DNA of 64,000 bases from Welwitschia mirabilis (GCA_051453625.1 JBOZIK010000001.1:265412576-265476575), one strand, 5' to 3'. Shown: positions 37,401-49,141, counted from the stretch's first letter. Notes: generated by a model not told the origin, from the letters alone. Program-made: numbers and translations.

Positions 37401-37654
37401 GAAGGAACTTTTCCCTCGAAATATAGTTCTGAGAAGAAACGTTTCCACTTTGAATGTAGGAAAAGTATAATTTCTACCTTTCATTTCCAACAAAGAAGCT
37501 TTCTTTCTTGGAATGCATGAAAACTAGTAGCTGTTATCTTTCATTTATATCTCATTTTATTAAAGCAGAGCTGAGGCTTTGGCTTCAGTAGAGTTTGACT
37601 TCATTATTTTAGTTTACATCTTTTTAGAAATAGAGAACATCATATATTTCAACA
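34401..37654. other. Non-coding part of copy B upstream of the SUN pseudogene
   Basis: Aligns with 16,851-19,734. The gap 34750-34849 is flanked by about 90 bases present on both sides almost identically. The short-repeat cluster of the SUN upstream region is recognisable at 37,350-37,520 but degraded. Confidence 0.6.
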
Positions 37655-39095
37655 ATGTCTTCGGCCAAAGTGGTTGCTACTATTGCAGAATCTATGCCAA
37701 AGGCTTCTCCTATAACTGATAAGGTTTAGATTTCCTACTGTAATTATTTAAGGCATTTAAAATTGTTTACAAATCAAAGAATTACCAAACAACCTTCCTT
37801 TAAGCTACACCATTTATGCATAAAATTGATTATTGTTTCCCTTCTATTTGCATCTCTTGGACATAGTAGTTGGGATCTGTACACTTGATTTTATGCTACC
37901 AAGAAGATTATTGTAAGGATATAGGAGCTGATAAGAAAATCTTCTCGAGAGATCCAAAACAACTTGAATTCTATTAAAGTAAAGCTTATGAATCAAGAGG
38001 AAATCTTTTACATTCAACTAAGGTAAGTGAGAAAGAAAACTAAGTAGCTAGTGGAGGCTATGGAATTAGTGAAGCACATTGAAGAGAAAATTTCTATGAA
38101 TGAAAAAAAAAATTAATTTTGGATGATGTAAGGGCTATTACAAAGCATAGTGTGTAAGAGGAGATGCAAAAGCACTATGCAAATCATATTGAAATTGTTG
38201 ATTATTTGCTAAAAGCTAGTGGGGGAATGGTCATGGCCCATTCAGAGCCATATGAGGCAATTGAAGATTTGTTTTATAGTTTACAAAGTGTCTTAACATT
38301 CATCCAAACATTCACCCATTAGCTTTGAATGTATTAGAGCCTACCTTGGGGAGTCAGGCCGTTATATACCACTAAAGAAAAGTTCTATGTATATCATCAT
38401 TTCTCTTAAAACATCTATTTTCCCAAAATCTATTACCTTAAAGCATGTTAATCGGGTAAGATCTTTACTATTTACAATATTTTTTGCATCAAGTTACTAG
38501 GCTTTCTTCTTATTGGGATTACTTTCTTCTTTTATAGTTTAATCTAACATTGGATATTTGGATTGGATGAGTGTAGAACATCATATCTAGTTTTCATTTT
38601 GTAGTGCCCCTCCTATTGTAAAATGTTAGTTCATATTCAAGTACTAATATTGTTTTCCACTATGGAGAATTAGAAGCTAGATAATAATATTGTGAATTTT
38701 TGAATCATGAATCTTATCAGTTCATGTAGAATTCTAGTTTCTAATATTCCACTAATATACTTGTATACCACATGGATGCACAATAATGACCATTTAAACT
38801 TGTTTTTTGTGTAGAGTATTGATTATGAAAGGTCAAGTGCTCTAAAGGATTTCCTCATATTTGGATGGCATTCTAAACATAAGAAATATTTAATTCCCCT
38901 TAACTCTTTAGAGGTGATTTCTCTAGGAAAGTTTAAATATAACCTTTAGAAGAACAATGTTCAAACATTTCCTTTATCCAATCCATTCCAAAAAAATTAA
39001 TAAACATGATAAGGCTTGATATATTATCAAATCATGGTAGTGCTTTCTGTACTTATGTGTATCACTTAAGGGTTCATGAAACTGTGCAACCATAA
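37655..39095 (+). pseudogene. SUN-domain protein pseudogene (copy B)
   Basis: Collinear with the intact gene: ATG at 37,655, exon 1 to about 38,455 with a kept GTAAG donor, exon 2 from about 38,815, stop at 39,093-39,095. Codon 25 is TAG (37,727-37,729). Later stops stand where the intact gene has glutamine codons CAG or CAA (for example ATACAGGAG became ATATAGGAG, and CAAGTG became TAAGTG). There is also at least one small frameshift. Changes are predominantly C-to-T and G-to-A, the pattern of methyl-cytosine decay. It cannot encode a SUN protein. Confidence 0.92.
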
Positions 39096-39705
39096 TGTCA
39101 AGCCTTTGAAGCTACTAGTTGTTAGTTTCTTCATGAAAATTTACTGCATATTGTAGTTGAATTATCTCTGATTTCTTTGTTGCTACATGATTTAAAGCAT
39201 TGTAATAAAATATGATTTTTAATTTATTAGAGCCTTATAAACATCGTATCTCTAATCATAGTGAAGTACCAGTATTTTTAGGAGATTTGTACTTAGTATA
39301 ATAGTTGCTTAAATTGTATTGTTATATGACTCATTCCTTGCTTAGTTCAACCTTATTACTCAAACCTTCTCATTTCACTGCTTAATCTATTACTGTAATT
39401 TTGCTTAGTGTCTCATTATAGCTGCTTAATGAAATATTTGAAATACCATTCACGTCTTTAATTTTTATTCATGGTAAACTTTTTAATTAAACCTTCAAGT
39501 TTTTAGTATGGTTTTTTGTACTTTATGATAATTTTTCATGAACCTTACACATGAACATAAGTAAGTGTCATTTACTAATAAATGATAAGCAGATGTCTCT
39601 AGATAGAAGTAAATTATTTGCAAATGATCACCTTTGCATATGCCTAAAAAGGATGTCATCTACTTCTTTTTATCCTTAACTTAAAAACTAAAGAAAGGTA
39701 ATGTT

Positions 39706-39957
39706 ATTGATAACAATCATACCTAGAACTCTAAGGATGAGCACATCACAGTCTTATACTAGAAGAATGCTTGCATCAAATTGCTCTGTCTCTTTAAATC
39801 CCTTAATAACCTTTCTCAAGTTTTAATGTTTAACTAAGGCTGAAACATCAATCCTGTTACTATTCTTAATGGTCCCTGATATATCACTAAATGTAACAAT
39901 TTTATCCTCTTTTTCATGAATTAGTGAAGCTATCCAAGGACTCACATTCCCAAGTCC
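39706..39957 (-). pseudogene. GDH-like exon pseudogene (copy B)
   Basis: Partner of the exon at 21,803-22,049. Reads GLGNVSPWIASLIHEKEDKI with two in-frame TAA codons where copy A has CAG or GAA, and the splice donor GT is destroyed. It keeps two family-typical residues that copy A has lost: Glu in IHEK (A: IHGK) and Cys in DCDVL (A: DHDVL). Confidence 0.7.
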
Positions 39958-41000
39958 CTAGAAAAATTGGATAGAAAAATCACATAATAGTAAATTGAAT
40001 TTTACATATACATGAAGAAGCTTGATATTATCTCATACAGAGCATTAGTATCTTAAACTTGTCAAATAACAAACATCAATATCATATTTAAAGAGGATAT
40101 CACTAGAATTACTCAGAAAATAAGTGAAATGTTTAAAAATTGATATCACCTTATATCTTAAGATCACTCTACGCTAATTTTAGTGTAACAAAGTCACTAT
40201 GGAAACCTAAATTGCTAATGTATGTATGACATGCAAACACAATTTGTATTTTAGTATAGAAGATACCTAGATTGCTAAAAGGTATATAGATGCATGTCAA
40301 GCAATGATTGTTATGTGGCTTTATTTCATTGATGCTAATACAAACAACCTAATCTCAGACTAGATTATTAATAATACTCATGGAAACATCAAAACAATGG
40401 CTAGACAATCATCATTAGATGAAGACCATTTTAGGATAGAGGCTTTATGGAGGCTTTATCTTAAGTTTTTGTGATAACGACAATAATAAAGAAATTGATC
40501 ACAATAGAGATTCATTCAGACTTTGTAGAAGCTAGACTTATTCATTCTATCCATACCTTTACATTTTTCCATCTATGCCTTTATGTACAAATTTAAATCA
40601 TATCCTTCCTTCCACTTCTACTTTAACTTTCACATTACCTTATAACCTTGATAATGATAACCTTCCTCTATCTCTTCTAATTAAACCTTCATATAATTCT
40701 CAAGACCATGTTCCTTTTCTTGACTTTTATAAAACTCATAATTTTAAAGAGTCTATTTCTCCTATCCTTCAATCTCTTTCTTTTAAAATTCCATGTGATA
40801 CTTAAAGTAACATCCTTTCTTTTTCTACCAAATCCACTTTACCTTGTGTTTTTGATGATTATCCTTTTCAAAAGTTTAACTTGGAATATCTTGAAATTTT
40901 NNNNNNNNNNNNNNNNNNNNNNNNNNNNNNNNNNNNNNNNNNNNNNNNNNNNNNNNNNNNNNNNNNNNNNNNNNNNNNNNNNNNNNNNNNNNNNNNNNNN

Positions 41001-41297
41001 TAACAAAGTCACTATGGAAACCTGAATTGTTGATGTATGTGCAATGTGCAAACACAATTTGTATTTTAGTTTAGAAGATACCTAGATGGCTAGAAGGTAT
41101 ATAGATGCATGTTAAGCAATGATTGTTATGTGGCTTTATTTCATTAGTGCTAACACAGACAACCTAATCTCAGACTCGATTATTGAGAATACTCATGGAA
41201 ACATCAAAACATTGACTAGACAATCATCATTAGATGAAGACCATTTTAGGATACAGGCTTTATGGAGGTTCTATCTTAAGTTTTTGTGATAAAGACA
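41001..41297 (+). repeat. Third copy of the duplication's right edge
   Basis: Matches 22,274-22,566 and 40,183-40,474, then continues with the sequence that follows copy B (after a 10-N gap, 41,308 onward matches 40,528 onward). So the junction between duplication and R2 repeat is itself repeated around the gap 40901-41000. Confidence 0.8.
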
Positions 41298-42579
41298 NNN
41301 NNNNNNNTTCAAACTTTGTAGAAGCTATACTTATTCATTCTATCCATACTTTTACATTTTTTCATCTATGCCTTTATGTATAAATTGAAATCATATCCTT
41401 TCTTCCACTTCTATTTCCACTTTCACATTACCTTATGACCTTGATAATGATAACCTTCCTCTATCTCTTCTAATTAAACCTTCATATAATTCTCAAGGCC
41501 ATGCTTCTTTCCTTGACTTTCATAAAACTCATAATTCTGAAGAGTCTATTTCTCCTATCTCTTAATCTTTTCCTTTTAAAATTCCATGTGATACTCAAAG
41601 TAACACTTGTGCTTTTTCTATCAAGTCCACTTTACCTTATGTTTCTGATGATTACTTGCACTATCTTGGAATTTTGAATTTGAGTAAGCCTCATCTTCTT
41701 GATTATAATCCATGCTTAGAGTTAAATATTAAGAGTTTCTCAATCTTATTAAACATTCTCAAAAGCCCTGAAAATGCTTCTTAAATCCATTCTTTGAGTA
41801 GTACCTTGAATAAATTATATAATTCTACTCATGATTTGTAATGTTTTAATAAGATATTATTTGTCAATAAAATTTATCAGTTCTTTATCTCTTATTTGGA
41901 TTCTGAAAATTGTGCTATCAAATTTTTATCTTTTTACTCTTTTTACCTCTAATTTATTTTACTCCAAAATAATTGCATACCTTTTATGTTTTATCAATTA
42001 GTTTCTATTTGCTTTAGCCCTTATTTTTCTGAAAAATACAATACTTTAGTGCAATTTTTAAACAATTAGTTGAACTTCTTAATGATTAGGTCCTTATCTT
42101 TTAGAAAAAATACATCTTAAAATGGCTCAGTTGAAACCTCCAACTTGAACACTTGGGAAATTTAGAAGTTAATGGATAAAGATTAAAAATCATCCAAATA
42201 TCTATCAATTAAATCTTGAACATGATAGAATTACTTGTCTTGGATTTCTCCTCTTGCCATTATCTAAATTCTTCTTAGCTGATTCTTTTTATAAACATCA
42301 TGCTATCACTTGAACATCTTTTATGTAACTAATATTTTACTTTATAAAGTTATCGTTATTAGTAAATATTTTATTGGGTATTTTAAATAATAAGATTAGC
42401 TTCACCAAATCTCTAGACATTTATATGTCTATGAACTTCATTTTAAAGGAAGATGCTTTAGTTCTTTTGTTCTATTTTAATGATGTGAGTAATTAGTTAT
42501 TTGAGCATGTTCTTCCTTGTTATTAATCTTCTCACTTTACTTTTATCCTTATGAGTATTTGATCATTAAAATTTAATCT

Positions 42580-42960
42580 AAAAAAAACAAAGAAAAGAAA
42601 AAAAAAAAGAGAGAAATGAAAGAAAGCAAGAAAAAGAAATAAAAACCATGCTCTTTTATGTTATATCTCACAACATGGTTCTCATGGTATCCTACCACAA
42701 GTGCACCAGGGAAAATATTCTCAAGAGGGGCCTTTAGTAGTGTAATATAATAGCCATGAAAACTCTACTGGGGGGTTGGTTGACAGTGCAGTCTGGGTCC
42801 TTACTTCTCTAATAGTGGTTGCACTTCCGTCGTTATGGTAGAATAAAATTGTACTTCGAGGCTATGAGACTAGTGATGTCCTTGGTATCATCAGAGGTAT
42901 TACTCGTTTTTTAGACTCATTTTATTTACTTATTTATAGTACTTCCACATGATTACTTTA
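42580..42960 (+). repeat. R1 repeat, copy 2
   Basis: Purine-rich run (about 42,580-42,650), then the conserved segment with 'CCTACCACAAGTGCACCAGG' and 'GGGTCCTTACTTCTCTAA'. Same order as at 124-480. Confidence 0.7.
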
Positions 42961-43429
42961 ATTTTTCAAATTCTAGTATTATTTTTATATGATATCTTAT
43001 CAGTTCCTATTTTAACAACTTTTTATCTTATCATTTATTATTTAATAACATAAGATATATTTTACATCATCATAATTATTGCCTATTCGAGTGGAACTTT
43101 ATGAATTTTTACTTTATGTCATGTATTATTATTAAGTGATTTTATGATTTCTTCCAAGAGAGTTTGCTACCCAAAATTTTACCCTAGCAAAGTCTCTGAA
43201 AGAAATCATAAAATCATCTGATAATGATGCATGATATAATGTAAAAATTCATAAAGTTTCACTCAAATAGCCAATGATTATGATAATGTAAAGTATATCT
43301 TATGTTTTTAAATAATGAATGATAAGATAAAAAGTTGTTAAAATAGGAAGTGACAAGCTATCATCTCAAAACAATACTAGACTTTGAAAAAGTAATGTGA
43401 TCATGTGGAAGTACTATAAATAAGTAAAT
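42925..43429. repeat. Large near-palindrome (arms about 245 bases, centre about 43,177)
   Basis: The left arm, from 'TTTACTTATTTATAGTACTT' to 'TTTTATGATTTCTT', is read back in reverse complement from 43,199 to 43,429. The right arm ends at a gap with 'AGTACTATAAATAAGTAAAT'. Near the centre, TTTGCTA (43,163-43,169) faces TAGCAAA (43,185-43,191) around a loop of about 15 bases. The arms differ at roughly one base in eight to ten, so they are not an exact read fold-back. The left arm is also part of repeat R1 (compare 440-600), so two R1 ends stand head to head. Transcribed, it could form a long hairpin. Confidence 0.85.
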
Positions 43430-44399
43430 NNNNNNNNNNNNNNNNNNNNNNNNNNNNNNNNNNNNNNNNNNNNNNNNNNNNNNNNNNNNNNNNNNNNNNN
43501 NNNNNNNNNNNNNNNNNNNNNNNNNNNNNCTTGATTATAATCCATGCTTTGAGTTAAATCTTAAGGAGCTTCTCAATCTTATTAAACATTCTAAAAAGCC
43601 CTTAAAAATTTCTTGAATCCATTCTTTGAGTAGTACTTTGAAAGAATTATATAATGATACTCACGATTTACAATGTTTTACTAAAAGGTTATTTGTTAAT
43701 AAAATTTATCACTTCTTTATCTCTAATTTGGATACTGAAAATTATGCTATCAAAGTTTTATAATTTTACTCTCTTTACCTCCAGTTGATTTTAATCCAAA
43801 ATTGTTGCATACATTTTATGTTTTATTAATTGTTTTTTATTTGGTTTGGCCCCCTTTTTTTTCCTGAAAAATAAAATACCTAGGTGTACTTCTTATACAA
43901 ATAGTTAAATTTCTCAATGGTTGGATCCTTATCTTTTAGAAAAAATACATCTTAAACTAGCTTATTTGAAACCTTTCACTTGAATACTTGGAAAATTTAG
44001 AAGTTAATGGATAAAAGGTTAAACATCATTGAAATATTTATGGATTAAAATTTGAACATGATAGAAGCACTTATCTTGGATTTTTATTCTATCATTATCT
44101 AATTCTTCTTTAGCCAATTCTTTTGGTAAACATCATGCTATTACTTAAACATCTTTTACTTAACTAATGTTGTACTTTATGAAGTTATCATGATTAATAA
44201 ATATTTTACTTAAGCATTTTAAATAATAGTATTGGCTTCATCCAATCTTTAGACATTCAAATTTCTATGAACTTTATTTTGAAGGAAGATTCCTTGGTTC
44301 TTTATTCTCTTTCAATAATGTGAGTAATTAGTTATTTTACCATGTTCTTTCTTATTATTTATTTCATCACTTTACTTTTATCCTTCCAAGTATTTGACA

Positions 44400-44643
44400 A
44401 TGTGGAAGTCATTTCCCTTAAAAAAAATAAAAGAAAAGAAAGAGAGAAAAATCAAAAAGCAAGAAAAATAAATAAATACCATGATCTTTCATGTTATATG
44501 TCAAAACATGGTCCCCATGATGTCCTACTGCAAGTGCATGAGGATAAATATTCCTGAGAGGTGCCTTTGGTAATGCAATATTGTAGCTATGAAAACTCCA
44601 TTGGGGGGTAGTTGGTCATGATTTATGGGTCCTTACTCCTCTA
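44400..44643 (+). repeat. R1 repeat, copy 3
   Basis: Purine tract at about 44,417-44,480 followed by the conserved segment, cut by the gap at 44644. Confidence 0.7.
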
Positions 44644-45225
44644 NNNNNNNNNNNNNNNNNNNNNNNNNNNNNNNNNNNNNNNNNNNNNNNNNNNNNNNNN
44701 NNNNNNNNNNNNNNNNNNNNNNNNNNNNNNNNNNNNNNNNNNNTTTATACCACTAGTTAAATTTCTCAATGATTAGGTCCTTATCTTTTAGAAAAAGTAC
44801 ATCTAAACTAGCTTATTTGAAACCTTTAACTTGAATACTTGGAAAATTTAGAAGTTAATTGATAAAAGGTTAAACATCATTGAAATATTTATGAATTAAA
44901 ATTTGAACACGATAGAAGCACTTATCTTGGATTTTTCTTCTATCATTATCTAATTCTTCTTTAGTTGATTCTTTTGGTAAACATCATGCTATCACTTAAA
45001 CATCTTTTACTTGACTAATGTTGTACTTTATGAAGTTATCATGATTAATAAATATTTTACTTGAGCATTTTAAATGATAATATTAGCTTCATCTAATATT
45101 CAGACATTCATATGTCTGTGAACTTCATTTTAAAGGAAGATGCCTTGATTCTTTATTCTCTTTCAATGATGTGAGTAATTAGTTATTTTAGCACATTCTT
45201 CCTTATTATTTATTTCATCACTTTA

Positions 45226-45970
45226 NNNNNNNNNNNNNNNNNNNNNNNNNNNNNNNNNNNNNNNNNNNNNNNNNNNNNNNNNNNNNNNNNNNNNNNNNNN
45301 NNNNNNNNNNNNNNNNNNNNNNNNNNNNNNNNNNNNNNNNNNNNNNNNNNNNNNNNNNNNNNNNNNNNNNNNNNNNNNNNNNNNNNNNNNNNNNNNNNNN
45401 NNNNNNNNNNNNNNNNNNNNNNNNNNNNNNNNNNNNNNNNNNNNNNNNNNNNNNNNNNNNNNNNNNNNNNNNNNNNNNNNNNNNNNNNNNNNNNNNNNNN
45501 NNNNNNNNNNNNNNNNNNNNNNNNNNNNNNNNNNNNNNNNNNNNNNNNNNNNNNNNNNNNNNNNNNNNNNNNNNNNNNNNNNNNNNNNNNNNNNNNNNNN
45601 NNNNNNNNNNNNNNNNNNNNNNNNNNNNNNNNNNNNNNNNNNNNNNNNNNNNNNNNNNNNNNNNNNNNNNNNNNNNNNNNNNNNNNNNNNNNNNNNNNNN
45701 NNNNNNNNNNNNNNNNNNNNNNNNNNNNNNNNNNNNNNNNNNNNNNNNNNNNNNNNNNNNNNNNNNNNNNNNNNNNNNNNNNNNNNNNNNNNNNNNNNNN
45801 NNNNNNNNNNNNNNNNNNNNNNNNNNNNNNNNNNNNNNNNNNNNNNNNNNNNNNNNNNNNNNNNNNNNNNNNNNNNNNNNNNNNNNNNNNNNNNNNNNNN
45901 NNNNNNNNNNNNNNNNNNNNNNNNNNNNNNNNNNNNNNNNNNNNNNNNNNNNNNNNNNNNNNNNNNNNNN
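45226..45970. other. Assembly gap (745 N)
   Basis: Run of N. Confidence 1.
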
Positions 45971-47470
45971 TTTTTCGACATAATAAGTAGGACTTGATTA
46001 TTTGGTAGTTCTCTAGTTCTCTTTTTATTTTTACTCATAGTTTTTCTTTATAAGGGTTCTTTTTCTTTTTAAATCACTTTCAATTGATGTATTTCTTTCA
46101 CTTTGGTTGATGTATTCCTTTTGTTTTATGCTAATTTTTTTTCATTTCTTTTGCTTTTAGTTTTGCATACATCCATTTACAATAATCTCGAATACTCATT
46201 GTGTTTGGAAAAATTTTAAGGAGTTCTTATGTGCATTGCCTTCTTCTACATAATGCATTATTATGGTCTCATAAGTATCTTTTCTTATGGTTATGTTTTT
46301 TAGGATAATTCTTCTTTTTTTTTTTAATTTTCTTTTGTCTTTCTACTACTTATTGATTACCTGCTTGCTTTTAAAATTTTTTAGATTTTTTCTAATATAT
46401 CCAAACATCTCATTTGACTAGTGTCATCCATTTCTATCATCCCTATAATAGACAGGATGATAGTCATCCCTTTTACTCTATACAATCTAGGATGTCTTGC
46501 TTCACTGGTGAAGGGGTAGGACACCTCTCTGAGCTTTTTTCTAAGATATTAAATAAAAATTTATAATTTTAAATTTAAAGGAATCATTTTAAGCTTTTGT
46601 TATACATATTTATGATGAGTTGTTTGGATATGATTCATGTTACTTGAATATATTTCATGGCCTTTATTTAGCACGAGCATATTAATACACTCATTGAGTT
46701 TTTGGCAGTTATGATTTAGATCATCTAAAAGAAAAGAATGCTATGATTACTTTTGTACTTTGCCCTTGTAAAATACATTAATAAAAATTTCATGTATCAT
46801 TCTTTACAACTATCACTACTTAGTTTTACACATCAGTTTTATTATCCTTGTTATGCATATGCATTCTCATTTTTTGAACTATCATTGGTACATTTTATAA
46901 TATGTTTATGTGTATAACATTCATTTGTTCTATTGTGATGTGTTTAAGTAGGGGTCTTATGAAAACATCAGTGGTTATATCAGTTAATGGATTTTTTATA
47001 TCTGTTCCTACATGATTAAATTAAACTTAAATTCCCTTTTTCTAGTTGCTAATTATCTTAGTCAAATTGCCTCATAATGAAGTTGATCATTACTTTGTCA
47101 AGGACTGACAAGGCTAAGTAGGAATCTATGTTGTGATTCTAATTTGTAGGAATTTGATGGTGTGTTTGGAGTACTTTTGCAGGACATTTATATAATTTTG
47201 GATGCAATTCTGATAATTATGGAGAGTCAATGGGATGATCATGTAAACACATAATTCTTGGCATAATTGAAGGCATTTCAGGAATGTTCTAGTACTTAGT
47301 ATATTAAAGGAAGATTAATAATGAAGAAGGTCAATTTCCTTTACCTAAGAAGATTTAGAAAGGTATGCTCCCCATTGTCATTCCCATGATAGATAGGATA
47401 ACAACACTCTATTAGTCCATTATGACAACAACATGAATTGGAGCTTGAAGCCAATGAAGCACGTTTTCTA
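45971..47470. other. AT-rich repeat-like DNA, nothing identified
   Basis: Contains 'GGATGATAG' and 'CATCCCT' words (about 46,435-46,500) like those near 62,240-62,390 and 63,760-63,965, so it may be a remnant of the same LTR element family as the one at 62.4 kb. No coding motif found. Confidence 0.35.
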
Positions 47471-47883
47471 NNNNNNNNNNNNNNNNNNNNNNNNNNNNNN
47501 NNNNNNNNNNNNNNNNNNNNNNNNNNNNNNNNNNNNNNNNNNNNNNNNNNNNNNNNNNNNNNNNNNNNNNNNNNNNNNNNNNNNNNNNNNNNNNNNNNNN
47601 NNNNNNNNNNNNNNNNNNNNNNNNNNNNNNNNNNNNNNNNNNNNNNNNNNNNNNNNNNNNNNNNNNNNNNNNNNNNNNNNNNNNNNNNNNNNNNNNNNNN
47701 NNNNNNNNNNNNNNNNNNNNNNNNNNNNNNNNNNNNNNNNNNNNNNNNNNNNNNNNNNNNNNNNNNNNNNNNNNNNNNNNNNNNNNNNNNNNNNNNNNNN
47801 NNNNNNNNNNNNNNNNNNNNNNNNNNNNNNNNNNNNNNNNNNNNNNNNNNNNNNNNNNNNNNNNNNNNNNNNNNNNNNNNNNN
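47471..47883. other. Assembly gap (413 N)
   Basis: Run of N. Confidence 1.
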
Positions 47884-48278
47884 GTAAAAGTTCTATAACT
47901 CAATACAACTATCCTTTTCATTTCAATTCTGATTATATCCTTTATGATTTAAGTTGGTTACAATTTAAGTAATGATTCTATAATTTATTTAAATCATAAG
48001 GAAAACATTTGTCAAGGTTGACTTCAATTAGTTTAGATTTGCATTTTTATTCCATCTCTATTCCACATTGCATTTTATATTCTATTTGGTATATCTCATA
48101 GTTCATGTTAATTAGAATAAGTTAAGTACTCTTCTTAATTGATTTAAATTATAGGAAAGCTAGTTATTATGTTATGGGAATTATGGTATAAAAGAATTCA
48201 TTCCACTTTCATTTGCATTTCATCTTTATTTACTTTACATTACATTTTACTTTGTTATTTACTTTCAGTTTTTAAAAG
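47884..48278. other. AT-rich stretch, no feature seen
   Basis: Does not match the LTR of the neighbouring gypsy element, although the end of that LTR would be expected here. The LTR end is therefore lost in the gap 48279-48378 or deleted. Confidence 0.4.
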
Positions 48279-48378
48279 NNNNNNNNNNNNNNNNNNNNNN
48301 NNNNNNNNNNNNNNNNNNNNNNNNNNNNNNNNNNNNNNNNNNNNNNNNNNNNNNNNNNNNNNNNNNNNNNNNNNNNNN

Positions 48379-49127
48379 GATATGAAGAGACATGAGGATG
48401 TAAAGGGACACTAACTTGAAAAAGAAGATGGTAAAGATTCCATAACCCCTAATCATTACCTTGCTCGACCACTAGATGCTTTTAATATTTCATCATAACA
48501 ATGATAACTACTACTTACAATTATTATGATAAAGAATTAAGACGTGACATTTAGCAAATAATTTTAATAAAACATTAGGAAAAGATTTTTCTATGTTAAA
48601 TACTTTTCCATAATGAATACAAATTAATCACTAAAAAAGAAAATGCAACACCATAATATGAGTGTTATTTTAGCATACACTACTAAAATAAAATATTGAA
48701 ATACTAACATAAAGCATCTTAATAATTATAGTTGTTATAAGAAAATTTTTCATACCCAAAAATAAGAAAATATATTAATCATGATACATTAAATGTAACA
48801 ATTACAAAAAGAAAGTAAAATAATATTAATATAACCAAGTAATTTATTCACTAAAAGACTATTATTAAATAGATAAGAAAATGCTACAAAAATAATATTA
48901 TTAATTATGATGGTTACTTAAAAAAAAATATTTAAAATAATAATTACAACATATCAAGTTTTAATGAAATAAATAATTACGTATCAAAAAATAATGTTAT
49001 ACTGATAAATAAAGAATAAATAAGAATCTAGTAATTAAATTAGCTTATAAGGTCCTACTACACATAAATTATTTTTATTTAACTATCTGAACTAAATCTT
49101 TAGACCTTCAAAAATTTGAATGTGACA
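48379..49127 (-). repeat. 3' LTR of the gypsy element (truncated)
   Basis: Minus-strand start TGTCACATTC directly after the polypurine tract. Aligns with 58,130-58,834 along its length, including 'CCCTAATCATTACCTT' and the 'AATTATTATGATAAA' block. Confidence 0.75.
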
Positions 49128-49141
49128 TTCTTTCGCCCCTT
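49128..49141 (-). other. Polypurine tract of the gypsy element
   Basis: Minus strand reads AAGGGGCGAAAGAA just before TGTCACA. It is preceded by TTTCAAGGATGAAACTTTTT, the characteristic end of plant Ty3/gypsy polyproteins ('...GAGGACGAAACTTTTTTAAGGGGGG'). Primes plus-strand DNA synthesis in intact elements. Confidence 0.8.

Larger units (their letters stand above)
27083..40474 (+). repeat. Segmental duplication, copy B (eroded)
   Basis: Direct repeat of 9,310-22,566. Copy B differs from A mostly by C-to-T and G-to-A changes, and by small insertions or deletions (for example about 40 extra bases near 36,705-36,745 and about 95 extra near 37,090-37,185). It ends at the same sequence as copy A, and a 290-base piece of the right edge occurs a third time at 41,001-41,291. 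Left end lost in the gap 26983-27082. Confidence 0.85.
40475..45225 (+). repeat. Unidentified repeat R2 in several direct copies, with protein-like text
   Basis: Blocks at 40,510-40,900, 41,308-42,580, 43,530-44,400 and 44,744-45,225 are overlapping copies of one sequence in the same orientation. The + strand reads in broken frames like a real protein: NLDNDNLPLSLLIKPSYNSQ (40,650-40,710), then HLLDYNPCLELN (41,690-41,730 and again 43,530-43,560), VNKIYQFFIS and similar. Stops often replace Gln or Trp codons, as in the other decayed regions. Each copy is followed by the purine tract and R1 segment (42,580, 44,400). R2 plus R1 is probably one retrotransposon with its 3' end, but no reverse transcriptase, integrase or protease motif was recognised. 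Confidence 0.6.

Noticed and set aside
42925-43429. Palindrome as a simple MITE
   Set aside because: Its arms extend the R1 repeat and no flanking target duplication can be read because one side is a gap; two head-to-head repeat ends explain it better.
45223-46038. Long minus-strand open frame (271 codons)
   Set aside because: Spans the 745-N gap; the real part is about 22 codons without any family resemblance.
47412-47972. Three overlapping long frames on both strands
   Set aside because: They exist only because the 413-N gap has no stops.
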